Positions 1 through 6,194 of a stretch of 7,649 nucleotides of DNA are shown here, in pieces. Source of the DNA: a bacterium. GTDB taxonomy: Bacteria; Bdellovibrionota; FAC87; UBA2466. Where the stretch lies: positions 1,519 to 9,167 of the forward strand of contig JALHPX010000099.1 in NCBI GenBank assembly GCA_022842225.1. Direction: 5' to 3'. Within the stretch, counting starts at the first letter, position 1, and the number at the start of each line of letters is the position of its first letter. The notes beneath the pieces were generated by a model. The model made no database searches. It was not told the DNA's origin and saw only the letters and a list, made by a program, of their open reading frames with translations. The translations under genes and the position numbers were made by a program.

Positions 1-1
1 A

Positions 2-265
2 GGCCTTGTGCCAAAGCCTGATGCGGACGCCGAGTTTTTGGCACAGCCGCTTCTTCCCAAAAACCTGGAGTTTGTTCCGATGAAGCAGTTCCTTTGTGGA
101 GAGGAAGGCTGCTTGACGACGGTCCCGAGCGAGAAAGGGCGATCTCTCATAGCCTTCGACTTCGCTCACCTGACGGAGAGTGGTGCTGAGTACGTTACCA
201 AAAATATCGTGGCGCCGTTGCTTGCTGATCGTCGGTTGTCGAGCTCTGAGCGAGCGGCTCCTTAG
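2..265 (+). CDS. C-terminal end of a probable SGNH-domain acyltransferase/esterase (5' partial)
   Basis: The reading frame is open from base 2 to the TAG at 263-265, so the gene begins upstream of the window; the GTG at 8 is simply an internal codon. The visible part ends with an aspartate, two residues, then histidine (DFAH), followed by LTESGAEYV. That is the usual look of the C-terminal catalytic Asp-x-x-His block of SGNH hydrolases, including the SGNH domain fused to membrane O-acyltransferases that acetylate cell-surface sugars. A Cys-x4-Cys pair (LCGEEGC) lies before it, which is also common in that domain. If the assignment is right, the domain acts outside the cytoplasm on surface polysaccharide or peptidoglycan. 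The nucleophile Ser block and any membrane segments lie outside the window, so fused acyltransferase and free esterase cannot be told apart. Confidence 0.55.
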   Translation, partial: GLVPKPDADAEFLAQPLLPKNLEFVPMKQFLCGEEGCLTTVPSEKGRSLIAFDFAHLTESGAEYVTKNIVAPLLADRRLSSSERAAP

Positions 266-340
266 GCGAAGCAGTTAGAAATTCCGGCTGGGTTGGTAGG
301 GAAGTAGGGTGAATGACTCGCGTTGGTAGAAGCTTGCTAA

Positions 341-366
341 GGCGGACACCGCCCACTCTTTGTTTT
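341..366 (+). terminator. Weak terminator-like hairpin downstream of the SGNH gene
   Basis: GGCGG (341-345) and CCGCC (349-353) form a perfect 5-bp GC stem with an ACA loop, followed by a T-enriched stretch (cactctttgtttt). It lies 75 bases after the stop of the first gene and before the transposase promoter region. The stem is short and the T tract is interrupted, so this is only a candidate. A GTAG tetranucleotide at 326-329 stands before it. In enterobacterial REP elements GTAG also precedes a hairpin, so a REP-like remnant served by the neighbouring transposase is an alternative reading. Confidence 0.3.
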
Positions 367-442
367 GGATGAGGTGGCGAAGGCCTGAGTTGTCTCCGGG
401 TTTAGTATTTGTGCGAAGTCTGGTCGGCCGGCGAATCAGTTG

Positions 443-519
443 TTTTGTCGTCGATAAAAATGTTTTGTGCTCTCCTTATTTAAGAAAAATGATATTGCCC
501 CGCGTTTTTGTCGACGATA
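443..519 (+). repeat. Spaced pair of 14-base repeats upstream of the transposase
   Basis: TTTTGTCGTCGATA (443-456) and TTTTGTCGACGATA (506-519) match at 13 of 14 positions and start exactly 63 bases apart, close to six helical turns. Because the single difference is T versus A at the centre, the cores TCGTCGA (448-454) and TCGACGA (511-517) are also reverse complements of each other. The second copy covers most of the spacer and the first two bases of the -10 candidate of the next gene. A protein bound to both copies could therefore block that promoter. This could equally be a recognition site for the transposase itself. Confidence 0.4.
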
Positions 520-523
520 TACA
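495..523 (+). promoter_or_regulatory. Candidate promoter of the transposase gene, leaderless layout
   Basis: TTGCCC (495-500) and TATACA (518-523) are separated by 17 bases, and each matches the sigma-70 consensus at 4 of 6 positions. Counting seven bases beyond the -10 puts transcription start at 530, the A of the ATG. No Shine-Dalgarno stands before that ATG, which agrees with a leaderless message. The call is by eye only. Confidence 0.4.
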
Positions 524-529
524 AATCTT

Positions 530-1066
530 ATGTCAGCGCAGTTTTCATTTGAGTCATTGAGGCAGGTGAACGAGTTTGGTGGCAAGCTTGCTCGCGGGAA
601 GCGAAAAGTTCGTCGGCCGATCGTGACTAAGCGGCCGATGCATTTGATTTTGAAATCGTCTTTCGCAGTTGGGAAGTATTCGCTTTTGCAGAAGCAGAAC
701 GCTTTTTTTGTGTCTGCCTTGGTTGCGCGGTTAGCCGCTCGGTTTGGGATTCGCATTTACGAGTTTTCTAACAATGGTAATCATCTGCATTTGCTTGTTC
801 AGTGCCGCGATCGGAATGGGTTTCGGAATTTTAATCGCACGCTCTCGGCGCTGATTGCGCGTTTTGTGACCGGTGCTCGTAAAGGGAAAGCGCTCGTCTC
901 TAAGTTTTGGGATGCGATTCCTTTCACGCGGGTAGTGGAGTGGGGAAGAGACTTTTTCTTCGCTAAGAATTACGTCCTCCACAATCAGTTGGAAGCGGCG
1001 GGGCGTGTTCCTTATAGTCCTCGCGACACGCGCGTACCTTGGCATTTGGGGAGAGACGGCGGCTAG
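530..1066 (+). CDS. IS200-like / REP-associated (RAYT-type) Y1 transposase
   Basis: This 178-residue protein has the size and layout of single-domain HUH (Y1) transposases, which nick single-stranded DNA and form a 5'-phosphotyrosine link. A basic N-terminal stretch (KRKVRRP, residues 24-30) leads into the first strand, TKRPMHLILKS (33-43). The HUH metal site is GNHLHLLV (83-90), with His85 and His87. The catalytic Tyr is probably Tyr148 in KNYVLHNQLEAAG (146-158). All expected motifs are intact, so the protein may be active. The start at ATG 530 is preferred: a GTG at 467 would add 21 residues without family resemblance, and neither start has a Shine-Dalgarno. No IS200 ends or second transposon gene are visible, and such proteins are usually single-copy domesticated genes acting on REP palindromes. 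The gene is richer in G and T than its downstream neighbour, in keeping with separate ancestry. Confidence 0.87.
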   Translation: MSAQFSFESLRQVNEFGGKLARGKRKVRRPIVTKRPMHLILKSSFAVGKYSLLQKQNAFFVSALVARLAARFGIRIYEFSNNGNHLHLLVQCRDRNGFRNFNRTLSALIARFVTGARKGKALVSKFWDAIPFTRVVEWGRDFFFAKNYVLHNQLEAAGRVPYSPRDTRVPWHLGRDGG

Positions 1067-1126
1067 TTCATGTCTCTTTGACTCTGTTGCGACACTGAGC
1101 GGATTTCTTTACCGGTCGCGTTGCCT

Positions 1127-1132
1127 TATAAA
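1127..1132 (+). promoter_or_regulatory. Candidate -10 element of the PHP hydrolase gene
   Basis: TATAAA (1127-1132) matches the sigma-70 -10 at 5 of 6 positions. Seven bases further on is 1139, the A of the ATG of the next gene, so the message would be leaderless. No good -35 is present at 16-18 bases upstream (TTTCTT at 1104-1109 is poor), which limits the call. An AGGGG run sits directly against the ATG, too close to act as a normal Shine-Dalgarno. Confidence 0.35.
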
Positions 1133-1138
1133 CAGGGG

Positions 1139-2572
1139 ATGATTCAAGCGATCGTTTTTCTTCTCTCCGTCTTCAGCGCGCTTGGCTTTTCACATCCTGG
1201 GAGTAACGGGCATAAACACCCCAGCCGGAAGCAGCCCGTATTCGACGTCAAAAAAACGGTTGCCGGCGCCGATGCAGTCTTTCTCGGTGGCCAACCTGCC
1301 ACCGCTGCTAAGTACGATTGGTACACGTCCGACATGCATATCCACGCCACTGGTTGTCGGCCGGAAGCCAATCCCACTTCGACGACAGCTTTCATTAAAC
1401 AGAATCTTGTCAGCGCCAATACCAACGTGGGCGACATTCTGATCTGGGGCGATCAGAAATCTTATATTCTCGATGCGCCGAACTTTCGCGGGGCTCAGGA
1501 TGATCCGCTTTCCGATGCCACTCAGATCCTCCATTGGGATCTTGAAGTTTCGCAGCTGCCTGGGTCGGTCTTGGGCCATCAAACCTTTCTCAATCTCTCG
1601 GACCTCGGTCTCTTTAAGTCGAAGACCTCGCAGCCAAGTTATCCCAACTATCCCGGGAAAAATTATCTACTTCCCAACTACGCCTGGGCGCAGGCGCAAG
1701 GCGCGCTCGTCGGTTACCCCCACGCCGAAGATTGGGACAAGGGCACTTACTATCCGAATCTCATTTCCTCCGCGATTGCGCCGCGCGCACTGCCCTGGGA
1801 CATTGTTTCTGAGCGCGTCGATTTCCTGGCGACGGAATATATTAATCACCCCAATCATCTATGGCTTTGGTACAGCATGCTCAATGCCGGCTTTCACATC
1901 GCTCCCGCCGCTGGGAGCGACTACCCTTGCTTTGAGGGGAAAATCGGACGCGTTCAAACTGCGTTTCCTCTTCCCAAAGGATCCAAACTTACTTTTGCAT
2001 CCTATATCGACGCCATTCGCAGTGGGCGTACCGTCGTCAAGGAGAACCCCGCAGAAGTTTCTGACTCCGCGAACGGCTCCCTTACGACCGCTTATCTGGA
2101 CATGCGCGTGGCCGATCAGCCCCTCGGATCTGAAATCACGCTCAACGCCGACAGCGGCACGGTAAAAGTAGAAGTGGATGCAAGCGGTAGCACTGGCAAT
2201 AAAATCGGGATTGTGAAAAACGGCGAAATTGTCGCTACCGCCGCTATTTCACCGACGGTGAAAACGTATACCTTCAACGTGGCTTTTGAGAAAAGCGGCT
2301 GGCTCGCGGCTCTCACTGCCGACGCTCATACCGCAGCCACTTTTGTGCTCGTAAATGGCTGTGACATCCGACTCGATCCGGCGGGCGCTCGGAAATGGGC
2401 TAATTACGTAAACCTACTGCCCGCATTCGGAGACACCGCAAATCTCTTTGGTGCCGACAAAACCGCAGCCCTTGCCAGCATCGAGCGCGCCGCTACTAAC
2501 TGGCGGCAGATTGCTGGCGAAGGGGAAGCCCGCACCTGCATCCCACGTTCGCGAAACCGATTCGCGCGGTAG
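1139..2572 (+). CDS. Secreted PHP-fold metallohydrolase, CehA/McbA type
   Basis: The 477-residue product starts with a signal peptide: a hydrophobic segment (residues 3-13) ends in ALG at 14-16, a plausible signal peptidase I site. The mature protein resembles CehA/McbA-type PHP-domain metallohydrolases. Candidate metal ligands are Asp65, His67 and His69 in SDMHIHATG, Glu136 and His147 in the next conserved segment (LEVSQLPGSVLGH), His195 in LVGYPHAEDW, and Asp261 in AAGSDYP. A beta-rich region at about 310-395 follows, probably a C-terminal beta-sandwich. The reaction is probably metal-dependent hydrolysis of a phosphoester, amide or carbamate-like bond outside the cytoplasm; the substrate cannot be deduced. 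A TTG at 1121 would add six residues before the signal peptide and has no ribosome-binding site. The gene runs in the same direction as the small exported gene 75 bases downstream and may share its transcript. Confidence 0.72.
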   Translation: MIQAIVFLLSVFSALGFSHPGSNGHKHPSRKQPVFDVKKTVAGADAVFLGGQPATAAKYDWYTSDMHIHATGCRPEANPTSTTAFIKQNLVSANTNVGDILIWGDQKSYILDAPNFRGAQDDPLSDATQILHWDLEVSQLPGSVLGHQTFLNLSDLGLFKSKTSQPSYPNYPGKNYLLPNYAWAQAQGALVGYPHAEDWDKGTYYPNLISSAIAPRALPWDIVSERVDFLATEYINHPNHLWLWYSMLNAGFHIAPAAGSDYPCFEGKIGRVQTAFPLPKGSKLTFASYIDAIRSGRTVVKENPAEVSDSANGSLTTAYLDMRVADQPLGSEITLNADSGTVKVEVDASGSTGNKIGIVKNGEIVATAAISPTVKTYTFNVAFEKSGWLAALTADAHTAATFVLVNGCDIRLDPAGARKWANYVNLLPAFGDTANLFGADKTAALASIERAATNWRQIAGEGEARTCIPRSRNRFAR

Positions 2573-2574
2573 GC

Positions 2575-2589
2575 GTTACACCTTGTAAC
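2575..2589 (+). repeat. Perfect 6-bp inverted repeat after the PHP hydrolase gene
   Basis: GTTACA (2575-2580) and TGTAAC (2584-2589) are perfect inverse copies around a CCT loop, starting two bases after the TAG stop. There is no following T run and the stem is low in GC, so it is not a typical intrinsic terminator. It could protect the 3' end of the message or serve as a binding site for a dimeric protein. Confidence 0.5.
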
Positions 2590-2642
2590 CCATCGCGCCT
2601 TCCCCTGGCCGCCTCTCTGATTTAGGGTTTTGCGATGGGGGG
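2589..2642 (+). promoter_or_regulatory. 8-bp inverted repeat overlapping the Shine-Dalgarno of the small exported gene
   Basis: CCCATCGC (2589-2596) pairs perfectly with GCGATGGG (2632-2639) across a 35-base loop. The right arm includes three of the six G residues (2637-2642) that form the only plausible Shine-Dalgarno for the ATG at 2648, five bases away. An inner pairing, CCCT (2603-2606) with AGGG (2624-2627), could steady the loop. If formed in RNA, the structure would reduce initiation at 2648, as expected for translation coupled to the upstream gene or for conditional control. The pairing is seen directly; the function is inferred. Confidence 0.45.
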
Positions 2643-2647
2643 CATCC

Positions 2648-3178
2648 ATGGGTCGATTTAGTCTCTTCTTTCTGGCCGTAATTTCCTTATTCACCGCCGC
2701 CTCAGTCCGCGCGGCCTCCGACAATTATGCGCTGATTGATCTCGATGGCGTCAACGATGCCTGGATTACTCTCGAACAAGACATTCAAGTTCCTGCTGGA
2801 GTAAAAGAAATTCCCTTCGTCGATGGGGCGCCTTATCCCAACCTCTATATTTCGCAGGTACGTACGCCTCGGCACTGCAAGATCGTGCTTCAAGGCAGCG
2901 ATACTTCTGCCCGCAGAATTACTTCGAAAGACAGAACTCCTTTTCAAGTGAAGTCTGCAACCATCGGTAAGAAGTCGCGGCAGGAGATTTCCATTCAGCT
3001 GCTCATTGATGGCGCCACGATCAAGTTTCTGGAATGTACCGACACAACCACTGGCATCCCAATGTCCATGTTGCCGCAAGCGAATTACCCGACTTACGAG
3101 AATTTCACCCAGCACTTCGGCAGGTTCTTCTCGCTTCGGCGCTCCACTTCCGGCGCGGAGAAGGTCGTCGATCCTTAG
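2648..3178 (+). CDS. Small exported protein of unknown function
   Basis: I do not recognise this family. The 176-residue product has a clear signal peptide: MGRF, then a hydrophobic core through residue 18, ending SVRA, with likely cleavage after Ala22. The mature part of about 154 residues has alternating hydrophobic and polar residues, which suggests a beta-rich fold. It has two cysteines, Cys77 and Cys130, that could form a disulfide in the periplasm. No lipobox or further membrane segment is seen. ATG 2648 is chosen because a G6 run ends five bases before it. A TTG at 2630 would add six residues ahead of the signal peptide. The gene follows the exported PHP hydrolase in the same direction and may be translated with it. 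Its stop codon overlaps the stop codon of the opposing gene. Confidence 0.72.
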   Translation: MGRFSLFFLAVISLFTAASVRAASDNYALIDLDGVNDAWITLEQDIQVPAGVKEIPFVDGAPYPNLYISQVRTPRHCKIVLQGSDTSARRITSKDRTPFQVKSATIGKKSRQEISIQLLIDGATIKFLECTDTTTGIPMSMLPQANYPTYENFTQHFGRFFSLRRSTSGAEKVVDP

Positions 3179-4272
3179 AGAGCAGGGCAGGCCAACGCCT
3201 GCCTGAGCGACGCATTTTCCAAGATAAGATCAATCCGTAATCGCCCCGAGGGATGCCCGCGGCTTGGAACCATCTCGCAACGCGAATGGAGCGCACCCAC
3301 CGCCATCTCCACTCGCTCCGCCACAGGCGCGCGCTCCAACCACACCGCTAAACCCTCTGCACTCCAATGATCTGCAATCAGCTCCCGCACGTGTTCGGAA
3401 ACCGGCTCGGGCTTTCCGCCCACCGCTGGCCACAGCTTGTGTACAGGCAAGCGTTTCTCCCACCCACGCACCAGCGGTTCATAGACCTTGGCAAAATACT
3501 TTTCATCGATCGAGTGCCCCAATTCGTGCAGCAGGGACGCCGTGGGCCGGTATTCCTTAGTAGCTTCGTCATACGCAGCTGCATAGAGCCTCGGGCATGC
3601 CATCACCACATGGCCCACACCAACCCTGTTTATCGCCATTCCCGTCAAGAGGTCGATGCCTGGAACTTCGATCTTCACCCCGCGATTAAACGCAGTCTTC
3701 CGCCAGCCATCCGCCCCACATAAATCTAAAGAGCCCTCAAACAAACCCCGCACCCATTGTCCCTCTACCTGCACCTCGCCCGCCACCGCGCGCTCAAAGG
3801 CCAAGAATTCTGTGGCGAATACCTTATTCACCATTTCAGCGCGAAGAGCCGGGGGATACGCCTGCCGATCAATCGCCTGCTTGATGAATTCTTGATGAAG
3901 GGAAAAAAACTCGCGCAGTTGCAGCTCATTTAAATCCATCTCCTGCCGCAGGCGCCGGTAGTACACGCGCGAGGCCTGCTCGAAGTGCTTAAATTCCTGC
4001 GCATCGGCGAAGGGCAGGGGCTTGGGATCCGCTATACGCTGTAAAGCCGCGAGCACTCCTCTATTTCCGGCAAACAACTTCTCTGTCTCGTTCAGCGCAC
4101 TCTCCGCCCAAAGCGCCTGCAGCTCCCGCCTACGGTCCGCGGCACTCTGCGAAAAAGCGCATACAAATTCGGCAGGCGTACTACAAATATCGGCGAAGCT
4201 CGCAGTAGGCGCGCTCGCACCCCAAAAACTAGCGAGAAAAAACAGGGCTGCTAATCGATCCATCGTTCTCAT
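3175..4272 (-). CDS. Exported HEXXH zinc metallopeptidase candidate
   Basis: The 365-residue product opens with a signal peptide (hydrophobic residues 7-19; likely cleavage after Ala27 in SFADIC). It carries an intact zinc-metallopeptidase motif, HELGH, at residues 249-253, preceded by TASLL. His249 and His253 would bind zinc and Glu250 would activate water. A third ligand could be Glu297 in VRELIADHW (295-303), the ExxxD arrangement of gluzincins. The first 200 residues are helical and charged, without a recognised domain; they may be a prodomain or substrate-binding region. Six cysteines remain after signal removal (30, 38, 185, 226, 332, 362), allowing disulfides. The start is the first ATG of MRTM; a second ATG three codons later (4261-4263) is equally possible, and neither has a strong Shine-Dalgarno. 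It is transcribed alone, convergent with the gene to its left and divergent from the gene to its right. The substrate is unknown. Confidence 0.75.
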   Translation of the reverse strand: MRTMDRLAALFFLASFWGASAPTASFADICSTPAEFVCAFSQSAADRRRELQALWAESALNETEKLFAGNRGVLAALQRIADPKPLPFADAQEFKHFEQASRVYYRRLRQEMDLNELQLREFFSLHQEFIKQAIDRQAYPPALRAEMVNKVFATEFLAFERAVAGEVQVEGQWVRGLFEGSLDLCGADGWRKTAFNRGVKIEVPGIDLLTGMAINRVGVGHVVMACPRLYAAAYDEATKEYRPTASLLHELGHSIDEKYFAKVYEPLVRGWEKRLPVHKLWPAVGGKPEPVSEHVRELIADHWSAEGLAVWLERAPVAERVEMAVGALHSRCEMVPSRGHPSGRLRIDLILENASLRQALACPAL

Positions 4273-4572
4273 GTATTCCGTAGGAGTACTCAGGGTTTCG
4301 GCCTACCGCAAGCGGATCCGAACTGTCTGCGTCGTTGACACCCGACAGGGGAATGGCAGCAATTTTTGTCTCTCTCGTCACGACTCACATTCACTTCACG
4401 CGAGTGAGCATAGATGGCCGGTTGGCTTACCCTTTGCACAATAAGCTTTTCGGATGGATTACGCCTGCCCAGTCGCGGGTGGCCGACCATCAAAGGTTTC
4501 AGGCGATAACTGCCTGTAGCCCCCAAGTGAACGCGCGTGTGGAAGCGATTTTTTTGTTGTTGTGGAGTGACC
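4273..4572. other. Divergent intergenic region with short inverted repeats; no gene seen
   Basis: These 300 bases separate the start codons of two divergent exported-protein genes and must hold both promoters. Visible elements are: GTAGG/CCTAC (4280-4284 and 4302-4306); the palindrome CGGATCCG (4313-4320); a consensus -35 hexamer TTGACA (4335-4340) on the plus strand, but with only a poor -10 (AGCAAT, 4358-4363) at 17 bases; TCACT/AGTGA (4391-4395 and 4403-4407), with a competing CTCAC/GTGAG pairing (4384-4388 and 4404-4408); and CAGGC/GCCTG (4500-4504 and 4512-4516). Short frames here lack ribosome-binding sites and protein-like composition. The plus-strand leader may be more than 200 bases long. 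I could not match it to a known riboswitch. Confidence 0.5.
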
Positions 4573-6129
4573 ATGATGAAGTTCGATAAAACTATCAAGT
4601 TGGCTAGTATCAGTGCCCTAATCGTCTTTTCGACGATGAGCTACGCGGCATCTAGCGATTACAATTTTCCAACTAGCGCAAGCTTGACCGCCGCCGGTAA
4701 AGACGCGGGTGAAGCACTTGTGGCTGGCAGCAAGCGTGCTGCAGTCGGCAACGCAGACTCGCTGGAAGAAGCAGTCAGCGCATTAGAAGCCGATTTAGAG
4801 CAACAAGGCATCGCTACGAAGGCTAGCGAGGAAGAAGAAGGTTTACGCGGTAAGATCAAGAACTGGACTGAGCGTCTCGGCAAAGTCGGCACGATCGATG
4901 GTTTGTTTGGGAAATTGAAACAGAGCCAAGCTGCTAAGCGCGAAAAAGATTTGAAGAAGAGCGCTGCTGAAGTGGCGAAGTTGCCTTCGCAAGCTGCTGC
5001 CGCTTCGAACTTCAATTTCAATTTACCAGCGGATGCTACGAAGTCTTGCACCAAGGGTGTTAACACTACTGGCATGCTGCAAGAAGCCAATAACCTCATG
5101 ACTGGCCCAGTGAAGCGCATGACGGATGCTTTCGTGGCGCTGGTTGGTGCTGAAGGCAAAAAGCTTGCTAAGGCCAAAGAAAAAGAACTCTTTGCTTCTA
5201 TCGCTGCTGCGAAAAAAGATCTCGAGAAGCAGGAAGATCCTGCAATCCTCGAAATCTTGAATTCTGAGTTTCCCTTCGGCGCAGACCAAACCACTTGGGA
5301 TGAGCGCAAGAAGTTCTTAGAAGCCGCGAACAAGTCTAAGAAGAACGAACACCTTAAAGCTGTCATCGCTTTGATGGAGAAGCACGCTCCAGGCTTAGTG
5401 AAAGCTAAGACGGACAAAGCATTGATGGCGCAAGTCACTGCTGACTACGCAGCAGATTGGGAAAAGATTCGTCAGAACTTTGAGAACACTGCAGTAGCTT
5501 CTGCACAAGCAGGTCACAAGAACTGCACAGTCGTTGCTGCTCAAGCAGGTTCCTCGCTGTTCCAGTCTGAAAAAGACCAGCAACAGAGCGCTCTCGGTGC
5601 AGCGGCTAGCCCGTTTGCTCAGTTAGCATCCCAATTAGGCGGAGCGGTTTCGCAAACCTTCCCACCTTCTTCTTCTGCAGCTCGCGCAATGGACATGTTG
5701 ACCATCGGCTACCGCGGTAGCTTGAACATGGTTCCAGTCGTCACTCAGTACTCTGGAATGATTTCGAACATGGTTAATGAGCTCCAGTGCCCAGATAAGA
5801 CCCCACAAGTACAACAGCTTGTTGGTCAGCCTCTGAAGAACGTGATTGCAGATGTCACTTCTGCTGATGAGAAGACCTTAGGTGCGAAAGTACGCGCGAT
5901 TAACGACGCAATGGCAGGAGCGATGAACCAAGTTCAGTTGTTGTTCAACAACCCCAGCGACCCAGACAACACGGTCACTGGTTCTTGCGAAATTGCTCAA
6001 GACACCAAGCGCCAACTCGACCAGTTTGCTACGACCGTAAGCGGTGCTGCTGCTAACAGCCAACAGCGCGGCGGCGGCGCACGCGGTGGTGCTGTGAATC
6101 CTGCGATTCACCAACAGCCACAAGGCTAA
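4573..6129 (+). CDS. Large exported Ala/Lys-rich protein of unknown function
   Basis: The 518-residue product has a signal peptide: MMKFDKTIK, then hydrophobic residues 10-22, ending SYA with likely cleavage after Ala25. I recognise no enzyme motif. About residues 30-300 are rich in Ala, Lys and Glu and look strongly helical, probably with coiled-coil stretches, including a run of four Glu at 86-89. The second half has more Ser, Gln and Val. The tail is low-complexity, with GGG and GG runs and Gln/Pro. The mature part has four cysteines (159, 318, 406, 472), an even number that fits disulfides outside the cytoplasm. ATG 4573 is chosen because GGAG (4564-4567) lies five bases before it; the ATG at 4576 is also possible. 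A GTG at 4537 would add a CCC-containing tail in front of the signal peptide and is rejected. A long leader, a good Shine-Dalgarno and a strong terminator suggest an abundant, singly transcribed structural or periplasmic protein. Confidence 0.72.
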   Translation: MMKFDKTIKLASISALIVFSTMSYAASSDYNFPTSASLTAAGKDAGEALVAGSKRAAVGNADSLEEAVSALEADLEQQGIATKASEEEEGLRGKIKNWTERLGKVGTIDGLFGKLKQSQAAKREKDLKKSAAEVAKLPSQAAAASNFNFNLPADATKSCTKGVNTTGMLQEANNLMTGPVKRMTDAFVALVGAEGKKLAKAKEKELFASIAAAKKDLEKQEDPAILEILNSEFPFGADQTTWDERKKFLEAANKSKKNEHLKAVIALMEKHAPGLVKAKTDKALMAQVTADYAADWEKIRQNFENTAVASAQAGHKNCTVVAAQAGSSLFQSEKDQQQSALGAAASPFAQLASQLGGAVSQTFPPSSSAARAMDMLTIGYRGSLNMVPVVTQYSGMISNMVNELQCPDKTPQVQQLVGQPLKNVIADVTSADEKTLGAKVRAINDAMAGAMNQVQLLFNNPSDPDNTVTGSCEIAQDTKRQLDQFATTVSGAAANSQQRGGGARGGAVNPAIHQQPQG

Positions 6130-6157
6130 TCGCTAGCTAACGCATTGAATCAATCTT

Positions 6158-6194
6158 AAGATGCCCGTTGGACATTCCAACGGGCATTTTTCTT
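6158..6194 (+). terminator. Strong intrinsic terminator of the exported Ala/Lys-rich gene
   Basis: ATGCCCGTTGG (6161-6171) and CCAACGGGCAT (6177-6187) form a perfect 11-bp stem with a five-base loop (ACATT). A T run (6187-6191) then CTT follow directly. It begins about 30 bases after the stop at 6129 and ends 30 bases before the next start codon. AAG before the stem and CTT after the T run could extend the pairing slightly. Confidence 0.93.

Noticed and set aside
292..329. Direct repeat GTTGGTAG at 292-299 and 322-329
   Set aside because: Eight bases repeated once in a GT-rich stretch can arise by chance. It was kept only as a hint beside the hairpin at 341-353.
436..756. A 106-codon minus-strand frame over the transposase start
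   Set aside because: It is antisense to the conserved N-terminal part of the transposase and to its promoter region, with no family resemblance.
1473..2165. A 230-codon plus-strand frame inside the PHP hydrolase gene
   Set aside because: It overlaps a gene with recognisable motifs in the correct frame. The alternative protein is Arg/Pro/Ser-rich and shows no family features.
3264..3723. Plus-strand frames of 98 and 118 codons opposite the metallopeptidase
   Set aside because: They are Pro/Arg/His-rich shadows of the opposite strand. The HELGH frame on the minus strand explains the region.
4340..4572. A known riboswitch (cyclic-di-GMP and others) in the leader
   Set aside because: I compared the stretch by eye with remembered conserved cores and found no match. 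Only generic short stems remain.
4022..4598. Small frames crossing the divergent intergenic region on both strands
   Set aside because: They begin at weak start codons without ribosome sites, overlap each other and the true genes, and have non-protein-like composition.
4659..5438. A 259-codon open frame on the minus strand
   Set aside because: It lies wholly antisense to the exported Ala/Lys-rich gene. That gene's codon choice rarely creates reverse-strand stops in this frame, and the antisense protein is a Ser/Ala/Phe-rich shadow without a ribosome site.
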